The position numbers and the translations under genes were made by a program. From JAGORM01 sp050255815 (GTDB lineage: Bacteria > Patescibacteriota > Microgenomatia > Levybacterales > GWA1-39-11), in assembly GCA_050255815.1 (NCBI GenBank), contig JBLMVJ010000046.1, forward strand, positions 1 to 12,159: a stretch of DNA of 12,159 nt, read 5' to 3'. Of the stretch, positions 1 through 6,865 are shown piece by piece (the first letter of the stretch is position 1; every line of letters starts with the position of its first letter). The notes under the pieces were generated by a model. That model was not told the origin of the DNA and did no database searches. It was given only the letters and a program-made list of their open reading frames with translations.

Positions 1-50
1 AGGAATCGGCAATAAGGCTTTTAGATGCCGGACTGAGGAAGGTGAGCACT

Positions 51-695
51 ATGCTTGACGGGGAATTAAAAAGGGATTTTTTCCCTGATCTGCCTTTTTC
101 CCCTCTTAGGCATGAATTAAAGGAGGGCTTTCGTTTTTTTGTAAAAAGAAAAGCAGCTATTAATGCTGTAGAATTGGACCATCTTCCGGAGGTGAAGCAA
201 TTCAGTTCTTCAGATTGCGTAGGAGCTTCTTTTATGGGGGCATTCTCCGGTTTTACCGGAATAGAACCGACACGTGACCTATATGGTGAAGTCCTGCAAA
301 CTGCAGTAAAAAGAGGTTTTGCCCAACATGAAGGACCGGGGATTAAAGTAGAGCCTTTTATTTTTAACGTATTTTCAACGCCGGAATTTAGAAATGCATT
401 AGGTGATATAACAGTTGCATACCGTAAAAAACTTTCCCTTCCAGAAATATCAAAGATTGTAAAAACCGGACACAATAAAAATTATGCTGTATACGCATTT
501 CTGCCATTTGCTTCATGGATAAATCCGGGAGGAGGGCATATGGTTACCCTGAGAAATATAGGCGAAAGCCAAACAACCGTATTTGATCCAAGGCTAGGGG
601 ATAACAGAACGCTTCCCAATGCAGAATTTCAGGAAAGATGGAACCATGACCAAAAAAGTGCTGTTTTAATCTTTAAAAAACAAAAATCTACTTAA
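51..695 (+). CDS. C39-like papain-fold cysteine peptidase (possibly 5'-truncated)
   Basis: Likely a cysteine peptidase of the C39 (bacteriocin-processing-like) group; substrate unknown. Counting from a GTG at 42, residues 53-59 read QFSSSDC, the C39 pattern of an oxyanion Gln six residues before the catalytic Cys (Cys59). His166 lies in GGGHMVTL and Asp182 in VFDPR, completing a Cys-His-Asp triad in the expected order. There is no signal peptide, membrane segment or ABC-transporter domain, so as read it is a cytosolic stand-alone peptidase of about 214 residues. I chose ATG 51 because AGGAAGG (36-42) sits 8 nt before it; GTG 42 is the alternative. The frame is open to the left window edge, so the true start may lie outside. 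Its end overlaps the convergent next gene by 8 nt. Family call fairly confident; a transglutaminase-like fold is the main alternative. Confidence 0.7.
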   Translation: MLDGELKRDFFPDLPFSPLRHELKEGFRFFVKRKAAINAVELDHLPEVKQFSSSDCVGASFMGAFSGFTGIEPTRDLYGEVLQTAVKRGFAQHEGPGIKVEPFIFNVFSTPEFRNALGDITVAYRKKLSLPEISKIVKTGHNKNYAVYAFLPFASWINPGGGHMVTLRNIGESQTTVFDPRLGDNRTLPNAEFQERWNHDQKSAVLIFKKQKST

Positions 696-1314
696 ATTTT
701 AGGCCGGTAAATTTAAAAGAAGAGACTGCCCGCTGGAAAATTCTAGAGTCTAGCGCTTTTGTATTTCCATTATTAGTATCCAAATCAAATTCATACACCC
801 AGCCTTGGTCAGTATTTTCAACTGCCACCATATTATCTGTCAATACGCCGGTTCTCCCGTCTATCATAACTCCCTGTGGACCTTTACCAATTGCCTTCAT
901 GAGCCCATCAAACTTTTGGTATGCTTCCGGATCTGTAGTCTTATTGTAAATCTTAAGAGAAAAAAATCCATCATGGACATAGGTGCAATTAGGGCAAGGG
1001 AGGCTGGTAGGAGAAAAGGCGAATAAGGTGCCACCTTTTTGGAACTGGGGAGAAAAATCCTGGGATATCCAGCCATTTGGAATCTGTAGGTCAAACAGAT
1101 ATTTGTCATTATTAAAATCCTGCCATGAGGTAACGGATGGTTCAGCTGGAGGAGCAGATGAAAGTGGTGAAGATGGGATAGTATCCATATTTATGACAGA
1201 AACAGGCGGCAGTGTATTGCTTTGGGGATGGTAATACACTAAAAGACCTATTCCAAGACTGGCAAGGAATGCGAGAAGTAAACTAATCCACAGGGTAATA
1301 GTACGGGAGTTCAT
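688..1314 (-). CDS. Membrane-anchored extracytoplasmic protein, unknown function
   Basis: A 208-residue protein with one N-terminal hydrophobic anchor (about residues 7-28), a Ser/Pro-rich linker (about 46-63) and a C-terminal globular domain. The domain opens with NNDKYLFDLQIPNGW, resembling the N-terminal strand of small surface domains found behind such anchors in Patescibacteria (inferred; no family recognised). Two cysteines in PCPNC (CxxC spacing) could form a disulfide or bind metal. The architecture implies an N-in, C-out surface protein. The start is supported by a TATACT box 6 nt upstream, which would give an essentially leaderless mRNA. It lies 53 nt downstream of the DUF4105-like gene on the same strand and is probably linked to it in function. 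Confidence 0.65.
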   Translation of the reverse strand: MNSRTITLWISLLLAFLASLGIGLLVYYHPQSNTLPPVSVINMDTIPSSPLSSAPPAEPSVTSWQDFNNDKYLFDLQIPNGWISQDFSPQFQKGGTLFAFSPTSLPCPNCTYVHDGFFSLKIYNKTTDPEAYQKFDGLMKAIGKGPQGVMIDGRTGVLTDNMVAVENTDQGWVYEFDLDTNNGNTKALDSRIFQRAVSSFKFTGLKFK

Positions 1315-1320
1315 GAAACC

Positions 1321-1326
1321 AGTATA
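1321..1326 (-). promoter_or_regulatory. -10 box TATACT, leaderless placement
   Basis: On the minus strand TATACT ends 6 nt before the ATG of the gene ending at 688. Transcription would therefore start at or next to the start codon. It is the promoter-proximal unit of the period-7 array; a poor -35 candidate (TTTATA) lies 17 nt upstream. Confidence 0.45.
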
Positions 1327-1355
1327 GAGTATGAGGTATTGCGTATAAAGTATGA
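1321..1355. repeat. Period-7 AGTATNN near-tandem array (5 units)
   Basis: The plus strand reads AGTATAG AGTATGA GGTATTG CGTATAA AGTATGA, five 7-mers sharing NGTATNN. The array fills most of the spacer between two minus-strand genes. A related four-unit array stands at 2232-2259 in the same position relative to another start codon. The first 26 nt of the two arrays match at 21 positions. Confidence 0.75.
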
Positions 1356-1367
1356 AAAACCTAGTCT

Positions 1368-2225
1368 TTACTGTAATGCGAGGCTTTTTCTGGGAAGACT
1401 ATCTCTCAGGAGGAGGGAAAAGTCTTCTGAGGGGTAAAACTTGTTTACCAGGTCTGAGATATAGTATTCTGCCTTCACCTGAGCCAAAGTTTTGTCATGC
1501 GGAATTAGTTTTAATCTATACATTTCCTTATCAGCGTATCCGGGAAAGAACGTAGCAATAGTAAGAGGAATAATTCCCGGCTTGCTTTTATTTGCACTTA
1601 CTGCCAGTTCACTGGTACAGTTTGCTAAAAGGGAATTATAGAAACGGGGATGTGCTTCCAATTCCTGGGTATCTTTAGCCAGCTGTAGAAAAAGTCCCTG
1701 AGCCTCTAACCGGGAAACTTCCAACGGAAACATGTAAAGCTCACTTTTCCTTAGGACTCCCCGCTGGATAGTGGCATCTTCTTCAGTGCTCCAGATATTT
1801 ATAAGCTCAAATTTATTTACCATTCCCCAGTATGCACTGTAATCTTCTCCTTTTTCCCGTCTTGCTTCAACAGAAATTGCTATGGGAGAGCCATTTACAA
1901 AATCAAATACCAGATAGGTATGTGCAACTCCTTTAAAATTCTGCAGATTAGGAATAGAAAATGGCTCAAAAACAAACCAAGCTTTTGCAACATCAGTAAC
2001 ACTAACTTTTCTGGGCGCATAGGTAAATACTGCCTGATTATTTACTATATTCATATTCCTGAGATTTTTTATGGCTACTTCATTACCTGAGACCTGAATC
2101 CCTGCTACAGTTTCAAATCCGTAATCCCAATCTCTATTATTTGAAGGGCGGTTAAGGAGAAGGAAAACAAGTGTAGTAAAAAGCAATATTCCCAATAGTC
2201 CTAATAGTATCTTCTTGTGCACCAT
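1368..2225 (-). CDS. DUF4105 / Lnb-like membrane-anchored putative acyltransferase
   Basis: A 285-residue protein with an N-terminal membrane anchor (about residues 5-24) and an extracytoplasmic domain resembling DUF4105, the domain of the lipoprotein N-acyltransferase Lnb. Recognisable elements in order are AHTYLVFDF (101-109), ISVEARREKGEDYS (117-130), the G-x-x-x-K-F-E-L stretch (134-141), STEED (146-150) followed by R155, and YNSLLANCTSE (196-206). Cys203 in the last element is the candidate nucleophile, with His102 the likely partner. By homology it may handle lipoprotein or other acyl groups outside the membrane; the substrate is unproved. The anchor replaces the signal peptide of longer relatives. 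The ATG follows a TATACT box by 6 nt, suggesting leaderless initiation. It is upstream of and co-oriented with another anchored surface protein. Confidence 0.6.
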   Translation of the reverse strand: MVHKKILLGLLGILLFTTLVFLLLNRPSNNRDWDYGFETVAGIQVSGNEVAIKNLRNMNIVNNQAVFTYAPRKVSVTDVAKAWFVFEPFSIPNLQNFKGVAHTYLVFDFVNGSPIAISVEARREKGEDYSAYWGMVNKFELINIWSTEEDATIQRGVLRKSELYMFPLEVSRLEAQGLFLQLAKDTQELEAHPRFYNSLLANCTSELAVSANKSKPGIIPLTIATFFPGYADKEMYRLKLIPHDKTLAQVKAEYYISDLVNKFYPSEDFSLLLRDSLPRKSLALQ

Positions 2226-2231
2226 AAATTT

Positions 2232-2237
2232 AGTATA
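2232..2237 (-). promoter_or_regulatory. -10 box TATACT, leaderless placement
   Basis: On the minus strand TATACT ends 6 nt before the ATG of the DUF4105-like gene, preceded by ACTG. No strong -35 was seen at 17 nt. Confidence 0.45.
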
Positions 2238-2259
2238 CAGTATGTAGTATTGAGTACTC
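2232..2259. repeat. Period-7 AGTATNN near-tandem array (4 units)
   Basis: The plus strand reads AGTATAC AGTATGT AGTATTG AGTACTC and then degenerates. It begins 6 nt past the minus-strand start codon at 2225, the same offset as the array at 1321 relative to the start at 1314. Confidence 0.7.
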
Positions 2260-2308
2260 AGGAATCACTCAACTTTTCACCATATGCTACATAATACATT
2301 AAAGGAGC

Positions 2309-2337
2309 TTGTTTCCGTTTATACAACTGGGTAAAAT
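2309..2337 (+). promoter_or_regulatory. Promoter TTGTTT-17-TAAAAT for the deacetylase
   Basis: The -35 TTGTTT (2309-2314) and -10 TAAAAT (2332-2337) are separated by exactly 17 nt. Only 5 nt lie between the -10 and the ATG at 2343, so the transcript would begin at the start codon. No Shine-Dalgarno is present at usable spacing. Confidence 0.6.
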
Positions 2338-2342
2338 AGAGC

Positions 2343-3335
2343 ATGAAGAAAACACAAAAGCGCATTACTAGGAGAAAAGTGCCTAAGGCTGCTAAAAAAC
2401 CTTCATTACAGCAGCGCTTTAGGTCAAAAGTTTACCTTATAAAACCCTGGAAATTTTATATTTTTTCTGCTGCTTTGCTTCTCATATTATGTCTTTTTTG
2501 CTACCGTTATTACACCACGTTTCTTATGGACTCATCTATCAATGGAAGTGAGGTAAAAGAAGTCTACCAGCACAAGATTCCCCATGATGTACAAAAAGAA
2601 CTTGATAGAAAAAAGCAGAACAACCAGCTTTCTGAAGGAATTAGGGTTCCTATTCTTATGTACCATTATGTAGAATACGTACAAGACGCAAATGATAAAA
2701 CCAGAATTGCCCTGAATACTCCCCCGTTTGTTTTAGAGACGCAGGTAAAAACACTTAAGGAAGCAGGTTTTACTTTTATGACCGCCTCAGAACTAGCGGA
2801 AGTCCTAGAAAGAAAAACTGCTCTGCCTCCTCATCCCGTTCTTCTTACTTTTGATGACGGATACCGTGACTTTTATACATATGCCTATCCTATTTTAAAA
2901 AAATACAACGCTAAGGCTACCCAATATGTCATATCCGGCTTCCTGGGTTATCCAAATCATTTACTGCCCTCTCAAGTTCAGGAGATCGCAAAAGATAGTT
3001 TGGTAGAAATTGGCGCCCACACCGTCCATCATGTATGGCTGAAGGGAAAAAGCGAAAAAACAGCATTCCATGAAGTCTACCAAAGCAAGCTGGACCTGGA
3101 GGCACTCATCCATAAATCTGTTGTTTCTTTTGCTTATCCTTTTGGTGCTTTTGACCTTTCCGCAATTCAACAAGTAAAAGATGCGGGATTCACCAGCTCT
3201 GTCTCTACTATCCCCGGGATTATCCAAAAAATTGACAACAGGTACTTTCTTTACCGTATCAGACCGGGTGGAAGAGAAGGAGAAACTTTAATAACCTTCC
3301 TTAATTCTGTTACCTATCCAACTGATAAGCCTTAG
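2343..3335 (+). CDS. Membrane-anchored NodB-type polysaccharide deacetylase
   Basis: A carbohydrate esterase family 4 protein that would remove acetyl groups from an envelope or extracellular polysaccharide or peptidoglycan. It is 330 residues long. A very basic cytoplasmic tail (1-37) precedes one membrane segment (about 38-59), then a linker and a catalytic domain from about residue 100. Visible motifs are PILMYHYV (103-110), TFDDGY (169-174; Asp171 the likely base, Asp172 a metal ligand), GAHTVHH (224-230; His226 and His230 form the HxxxH metal pair) and FAYPFG (263-268), the usual RYPYG motif with Ala for Arg. All key metal ligands are present, so it is probably active. The start is backed by a promoter whose -10 ends 5 nt upstream. 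The gene is divergent from the DUF4105-like gene. Confidence 0.85.
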   Translation: MKKTQKRITRRKVPKAAKKPSLQQRFRSKVYLIKPWKFYIFSAALLLILCLFCYRYYTTFLMDSSINGSEVKEVYQHKIPHDVQKELDRKKQNNQLSEGIRVPILMYHYVEYVQDANDKTRIALNTPPFVLETQVKTLKEAGFTFMTASELAEVLERKTALPPHPVLLTFDDGYRDFYTYAYPILKKYNAKATQYVISGFLGYPNHLLPSQVQEIAKDSLVEIGAHTVHHVWLKGKSEKTAFHEVYQSKLDLEALIHKSVVSFAYPFGAFDLSAIQQVKDAGFTSSVSTIPGIIQKIDNRYFLYRIRPGGREGETLITFLNSVTYPTDKP

Positions 3336-3424
3336 CTTCAATTTAGCCAGTTTAGGTAAGCTTGCGACTTTTCTTTTTCTCAGGTAAGATTAAGAACAGC
3401 AGGGTTTAATAAGTCATTGTTTAA

Positions 3425-3955
3425 ATGAGGAAATACTTGCAAATAACTGTTGTTTTAGGGGGATTTTTCCTGCTCGCATTCATAAAAAGCTTTATAAAAA
3501 GTGATGAAGGAAACGCAAGCATAGGAGGAGGAAATGCAATTACGCCGCTTCCCACCGTAGGACAAGACACACCTACGGCAACAGATACGCCTACCCCTGC
3601 AGCATCAGGCTCTACTCTGACACCTACGGCAACGCCTGTTCCAGCCACACCCACCCCGAAAGCAAAAGGGGTGTATAAAGACGGCACCTACAATGGCTCC
3701 GTAGAAGACGCATTCTATGGAAACGTACAGGTACAGGCTATTATTTCCGGCGGCAGGCTCTCTGATATTCAATTCCTGCAATACCCAAACGACAACAGCA
3801 CTTCTTTGAGTATCAACTCGCAAGCGCTCCCCATGTTGAAATCAGAAGCAATTTCTGCGCAAAGTGCTAATATAGACATGATTTCCGGTGCCTCAGACTC
3901 TAGTCCCGCTTTTGCCCGGTCCTTGGGCAATGCTTTATCCCAGGCAAAAAACTAA
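3425..3955 (+). CDS. Extracytoplasmic FMN-binding domain protein (RnfG/NqrC-like)
   Basis: A small flavoprotein expected to carry FMN outside the membrane. The 176 residues comprise an N-terminal anchor (about 5-22), a Thr/Pro-rich flexible linker (about 40-79) and an FMN-binding domain (82-176). The domain begins GVYKDGTYNG and continues through SINSQALPMLKSEAI and AQSANIDMISGASDSS. The last stretch fits the ApbE flavin-transferase target D-x-x-S-G-A-[ST]; Ser157 stands where RnfG and NqrC usually have the flavinylated Thr. The linker suggests a tethered mobile carrier. It lies 28 nt upstream of the NqrB/RnfD-FNR fusion, its probable electron donor. No apbE is in the window. A weak -10 TTTAAT (3405-3410) lies upstream. 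Confidence 0.85.
   Translation: MRKYLQITVVLGGFFLLAFIKSFIKSDEGNASIGGGNAITPLPTVGQDTPTATDTPTPAASGSTLTPTATPVPATPTPKAKGVYKDGTYNGSVEDAFYGNVQVQAIISGGRLSDIQFLQYPNDNSTSLSINSQALPMLKSEAISAQSANIDMISGASDSSPAFARSLGNALSQAKN
3569..3633 (+). repeat. Internal 14-nt direct repeat in the Thr/Pro linker
   Basis: ACACCTACGGCAAC occurs at 3569-3582 and 3620-3633, 51 nt apart and in the same frame. It suggests the Thr/Pro linker of the FMN-binding protein grew by short duplication. Confidence 0.7.
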
Positions 3956-3971
3956 CATAAGTTGCATAATA

Positions 3972-3977
3972 TATACA
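3972..3977 (+). promoter_or_regulatory. -10-like TATACA, leaderless placement
   Basis: TATACA ends 6 nt before the ATG at 3984, in the 28-nt gap after the FMN-binding gene. It could give the fusion gene its own leaderless transcript besides read-through. No good -35 was seen. Confidence 0.3.
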
Positions 3978-3983
3978 GATTTT

Positions 3984-5513
3984 ATGAAAATAGTTGATTC
4001 TTTCCTCAACCAGTTCACCATGTACCGGCTCACCCTCTATTTCCTGATAGGGCTATTGTTTTATGCGCTGGTCCTCAGTTTTCTTTCATTTCTTCCATAT
4101 AAGCCGTTGGATATTCTTATTTCTATTGCCTTAACAGTATTATTTTCATATCTCTCAAATATAATTTTTGCCAAGATGTTTAAGGCAACCACTAACGTAG
4201 AATCAGTATTTATTACCGCTTTGATATTAAACTTGATTATTACCCCCAAACTACCGTTAAATAGCGGATTTCTTATTCTGGTTTCAGTTTTTGCTATGGC
4301 GGTTAAATATTTCCCTACTATAGAAAAACGCCATATTTTTAATCCTGCAGCTGCAGCCGTGGCAGCATTTCCTTTATGGTTTCCGGACCATTCTGCCACC
4401 TGGTGGGTAGGAACTCCTGCCATGTTTATTCCAACACTTATAGGCGGCTATTTACTAGTGCGCAAGATAAGACGGGAACGTTTAGTCTACACCTTTTTAG
4501 GAGCCTATATCTCTTTAGTAGCAGGTTTTTCCATAGTTAACTCAGGCTCTTTTAGTGTTTTATATAACACCTTGAAAATTATCTTTCTACAGTCCCCGCT
4601 TATATTTTTCTCCTGCGTAATGCTTACGGAACCGTTAACATCCCCTGCAACTAAAAAAATACGGTCATGGTATAGCATTTTAGTAGCTTTTTTGTATGCA
4701 TCACCGCAGATAAGATTGTTTTCTTTTGCCCTTACTCCGGAGTGGGCACTGGTAGGCGGAAACATATTCACATATTTTGCCAGTCCTAATTTCAGGCTTG
4801 GTTTACAGCTTTTAAAAAAAGTTCAGCTTACCGCAGATACTGTCCTGTTTACTTTTGCACCAGTGGAGCAACTCAGGTTTATTCCTGGTCAGTATATGGA
4901 ATGGACGCTGCCGCATAAAGGAACAGACTCCAGGGGAAACAGACGTTATTTTAGTCTTGCATCTTCACCTACTGAACCCAATCCTATGCTTCTGGTGAAG
5001 TTTTATAATCCGTCAAGTTCCTATAAAAAGGCGCTTCTGGCAAATGACAATTTAAAGCTGGACGCTGCATCTCTTGCAGGAGACTTTACACTACCGGAAG
5101 ATCCTTTAAAAAAACTGGTATTTATAGCTGGAGGAGTAGGAATTGCGCCATTCAGAAGCATGGTGAAATATTTAGTAGATTCCGGGCAGAAACGTGATGT
5201 TACCCTGATCTTTGCAAACAGGCATAAGGAAGATATTATGTTCATAGATTTATGGAAACAGGCAGAAGCGGTTGGTGTAAAAACAGTATATGTCTTAACG
5301 GATAAGGAGCACGCCCCTAGTGGATGGCAAGGTAGAGTAGGGCATCTAGATGAAAAAGCCGTACAGGAAATAGTGCCGGATTACGGGACCAGAATCTTTT
5401 ATGTATCAGGGCCACAGCTCATGGTGCAAAACTTTGAAGACGTGCTGAAGAAGACCGGCGTTTCCGGAAAAAATATCATTACCGATTTCTTCCCCGGTTA
5501 TGCTGAGAGGTAG
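3984..5513 (+). CDS. NqrB/RnfD-like membrane domain fused to FAD/NAD(P)H oxidoreductase
   Basis: A predicted 509-residue transmembrane electron-transfer protein. The N-terminal half is polytopic and carries NqrB/RnfD family signatures: KATTNVESVFITALILNL (about 67-84), RHIFNPAAAA (116-125) and MLTEPLTSPATKK (213-225). The C-terminal part (from about 275) is a ferredoxin-NADP-reductase-like module with FAD motif RYFSLAS (321-327), NAD(P)H-binding GGVGIAPFRSM (383-393) and FYVSGPQLM (472-480). No Fe-S domain is present, unlike NqrF. Electrons would pass from NAD(P)H via FAD through the membrane part to the flavoprotein encoded just upstream. The frame is open from an ATG at 3888, but that would overlap the previous gene and add 32 uncharacteristic residues; ATG 3984, after a TATACA box, is preferred. 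The stop is 2 nt from the convergent tRNA-Leu. Confidence 0.85.
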   Translation: MKIVDSFLNQFTMYRLTLYFLIGLLFYALVLSFLSFLPYKPLDILISIALTVLFSYLSNIIFAKMFKATTNVESVFITALILNLIITPKLPLNSGFLILVSVFAMAVKYFPTIEKRHIFNPAAAAVAAFPLWFPDHSATWWVGTPAMFIPTLIGGYLLVRKIRRERLVYTFLGAYISLVAGFSIVNSGSFSVLYNTLKIIFLQSPLIFFSCVMLTEPLTSPATKKIRSWYSILVAFLYASPQIRLFSFALTPEWALVGGNIFTYFASPNFRLGLQLLKKVQLTADTVLFTFAPVEQLRFIPGQYMEWTLPHKGTDSRGNRRYFSLASSPTEPNPMLLVKFYNPSSSYKKALLANDNLKLDAASLAGDFTLPEDPLKKLVFIAGGVGIAPFRSMVKYLVDSGQKRDVTLIFANRHKEDIMFIDLWKQAEAVGVKTVYVLTDKEHAPSGWQGRVGHLDEKAVQEIVPDYGTRIFYVSGPQLMVQNFEDVLKKTGVSGKNIITDFFPGYAER

Positions 5514-5515
5514 TG

Positions 5516-5598
5516 TGCCGAAGAGAGGACTTGAACCTCCACGGGATTGCTCCCACAGCGTTCTGAACACTGCGTGTATACCATTTCACCACTTCGGC
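5516..5598 (-). tRNA. tRNA-Leu(CAG)
   Basis: An 83-nt class II tRNA. The acceptor GCCGAAG pairs with CTTCGGC, and the anticodon loop TTCAGAA gives CAG. It has a long variable arm (GGGAGCAATCCC) and T-loop TTCAAGT. Discriminator A is followed by CAC, so CCA is not encoded. It lies 66 nt downstream of the DUF475-like gene on the same strand. Confidence 0.93.
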
Positions 5599-5645
5599 AT
5601 AATAACAAAAACCTTTCCCAATACGCTAATTTTGTTATTTAGCAT

Positions 5646-5674
5646 ATTATACAGGAAAAAATGCCTAGGAAGAA
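5646..5674 (-). promoter_or_regulatory. Possible promoter for tRNA-Leu(CAG)
   Basis: On the minus strand -10 TATAAT (5646-5651) is preceded by TG, with a weak -35 TTCTTC 17 nt upstream inside the end of the DUF475-like gene. It would give a leader of about 40 nt before the tRNA. Confidence 0.4.
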
Positions 5675-6582
5675 GATTTTAATTCAGCCCTGGATTTCAG
5701 GAAAAAGTAACCAACGGTAATAAAAGTAAGAACTGGAGAAAGCCAGGCTGGAATATGAAAGCCAAAGCTATCTAAAATCATTACAATCCCCAGGAAGAGG
5801 ATAGAATACATAGCTCCATTCTTCAGATATTTATATCTTTTTATTCGTTCAATGTTACCAACGGTAAGCTGTCTTAATGCAATAGCTCCCAAACCGTTTC
5901 CTAATAGGATAATAACAACTGAAAATGTAAAAGCAAAAGCTCCCACAACTCCGTCTATTGAAAATGTTGCATCCAGAACTTCTAAATATAATATTTTTGA
6001 TACAACTGACATACCGGAGGATAAGAGTTTTTTTTCCTGTTCTTCAGCGTACTGCCTGAAACCGTGGATAATAAAAAATGACGTAGAGCCAACAACCGCA
6101 CCAAAAGCCAAAAGATCAAACCGTTGGATAGCAAACCAGACTATGGCAGTCAAAAGAACGGAGACTACTGCAAAAAACCAGACACCCTGGGACTGGAAAA
6201 ACCTTTCGCCTTTCAGGCCGTAATATTTAGATTCAATAAACAGCCAATGGAAAAAAAGAAACGTAAGAAATACGCCTCCCCCTATAAGGAAGACTGGTGA
6301 GGATTTTTCAATGGCCTGCATTATGGCCGGATTTCCATTAAAAGCCTCTATAATCACGCTATAGAGGCTCAGGGAAGGGTTTGCAGACCATACTACCAGA
6401 AGAGGTAGAAAACCTCTTACAACAAATACGGCAAAAAGAATTCCCCAAAAAAGAAACCAACGTTGTGCTTTTTTAGGTAGGGTAGATAAAACCTCTGCGT
6501 TTATGATAGCGTTATCAATACTGGTGATGATCTCAAACAGGGAGAGACCCAGCACGGTTAAGAGGACAGAGATAAGGTTCAT
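5665..6582 (-). CDS. TerC/DUF475-like integral membrane protein
   Basis: A 305-residue polytopic membrane protein with about eight hydrophobic segments. Its family signature is a pair of acidic membrane motifs: FEIITSIDNAIINA near the N terminus and LEVLDATFSIDGVVGAFAF in the second half. Both resemble the repeated Asp motifs of TerC-type proteins, which are linked to metal-ion (often manganese) export or tellurite resistance; DUF475 is the closest named group I recognise. The true substrate is unknown. An ATG at 6627 would lie inside tRNA-Gly, so I take ATG 6582 (MNLISVLL), which starts 3 nt after that tRNA's 3' end. The mRNA may therefore be released by tRNA 3' processing with almost no leader. 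Fairly confident of family, low confidence on substrate. Confidence 0.8.
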   Translation of the reverse strand: MNLISVLLTVLGLSLFEIITSIDNAIINAEVLSTLPKKAQRWFLFWGILFAVFVVRGFLPLLVVWSANPSLSLYSVIIEAFNGNPAIMQAIEKSSPVFLIGGGVFLTFLFFHWLFIESKYYGLKGERFFQSQGVWFFAVVSVLLTAIVWFAIQRFDLLAFGAVVGSTSFFIIHGFRQYAEEQEKKLLSSGMSVVSKILYLEVLDATFSIDGVVGAFAFTFSVVIILLGNGLGAIALRQLTVGNIERIKRYKYLKNGAMYSILFLGIVMILDSFGFHIPAWLSPVLTFITVGYFFLKSRAELKSSS

Positions 6583-6585
6583 GTG

Positions 6586-6657
6586 AGCGGCGAACCAGGA
6601 TTGAACTGGCGACCTTCTCGTTGGCAACGAGACGTTCTACCACTGAACTACCGCCGC
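6586..6657 (-). tRNA. tRNA-Gly(GCC)
   Basis: The acceptor GCGGCGG pairs with TCGCCGC (one G-U). The D-stem is GTTC/GAAC, the anticodon stem TCTCG/CGAGA has loop TTGCCAA (GCC), and the T-loop is TTCAATC. The discriminator is U and CCA is not encoded. The next gene's ATG begins 3 nt downstream. Confidence 0.95.
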
Positions 6658-6668
6658 TAGCGGATGCT

Positions 6669-6710
6669 GGCGGTGGCAACGTTCTTGCTGTAAGCAAGGT
6701 TGTTACCGCC
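6669..6710. repeat. Long imperfect hairpin between tRNA-Phe and tRNA-Gly
   Basis: Positions 6669-6680 pair with 6699-6710 (12 bp, two of them G-U). After a 3-nt bulge (6681-6683), CTTGCT 6684-6689 pairs with AGCAAG 6693-6698 around a GTA loop. There is no U-tract, so it is not an obvious terminator. It is probably a processing or spacer structure in the tRNA transcript. The adjacent TACCGCCGC (6704-6712) copies the first 9 nt of tRNA-Gly. Confidence 0.7.
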
Positions 6711-6735
6711 GCGAGCGGTTACACTGCACCAAATC

Positions 6736-6811
6736 TGGTGCCAAGACCAGGAGTCGAACCCGGATAACGTGTTCTTCAGACACGCGCCTTGACCACCTTG
6801 GCTATCTTGGC
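6736..6811 (-). tRNA. tRNA-Phe(GAA), CCA encoded
   Basis: The acceptor GCCAAGA pairs with TCTTGGC. The D-stem is GCC/GGC, the anticodon stem CGTGT/ACACG has loop CTGAAGA (GAA), and the T-stem CCGGG/CCTGG has loop TTCGACT. Discriminator A is followed by CCA in the DNA, unlike the other four tRNAs here. TGGTGC lies 4 nt beyond the CCA and is complementary to the GCACCA 3' end. Confidence 0.92.
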
Positions 6812-6865
6812 AAAAAACTTGTTTTTTGACAAGAATGATTGCTTGTCAATCATATCTTGGCATGC

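Noticed and set aside
51..695. The C39-like peptidase as leader peptidase of the PqqD locus
   Set aside because: It lies more than 8 kb away, with unrelated genes on both strands between. Nothing in the sequence links them.
3888..3983. An N-terminal extension of the NqrB/RnfD fusion from ATG 3888
   Set aside because: It overlaps the conserved end of the FMN-binding gene in another frame. The first membrane-domain residues begin at ATG 3984.
6583..6627. The 15-residue extension of the DUF475-like protein from ATG 6627
   Set aside because: It lies within tRNA-Gly; the TerC-like sequence begins at ATG 6582.
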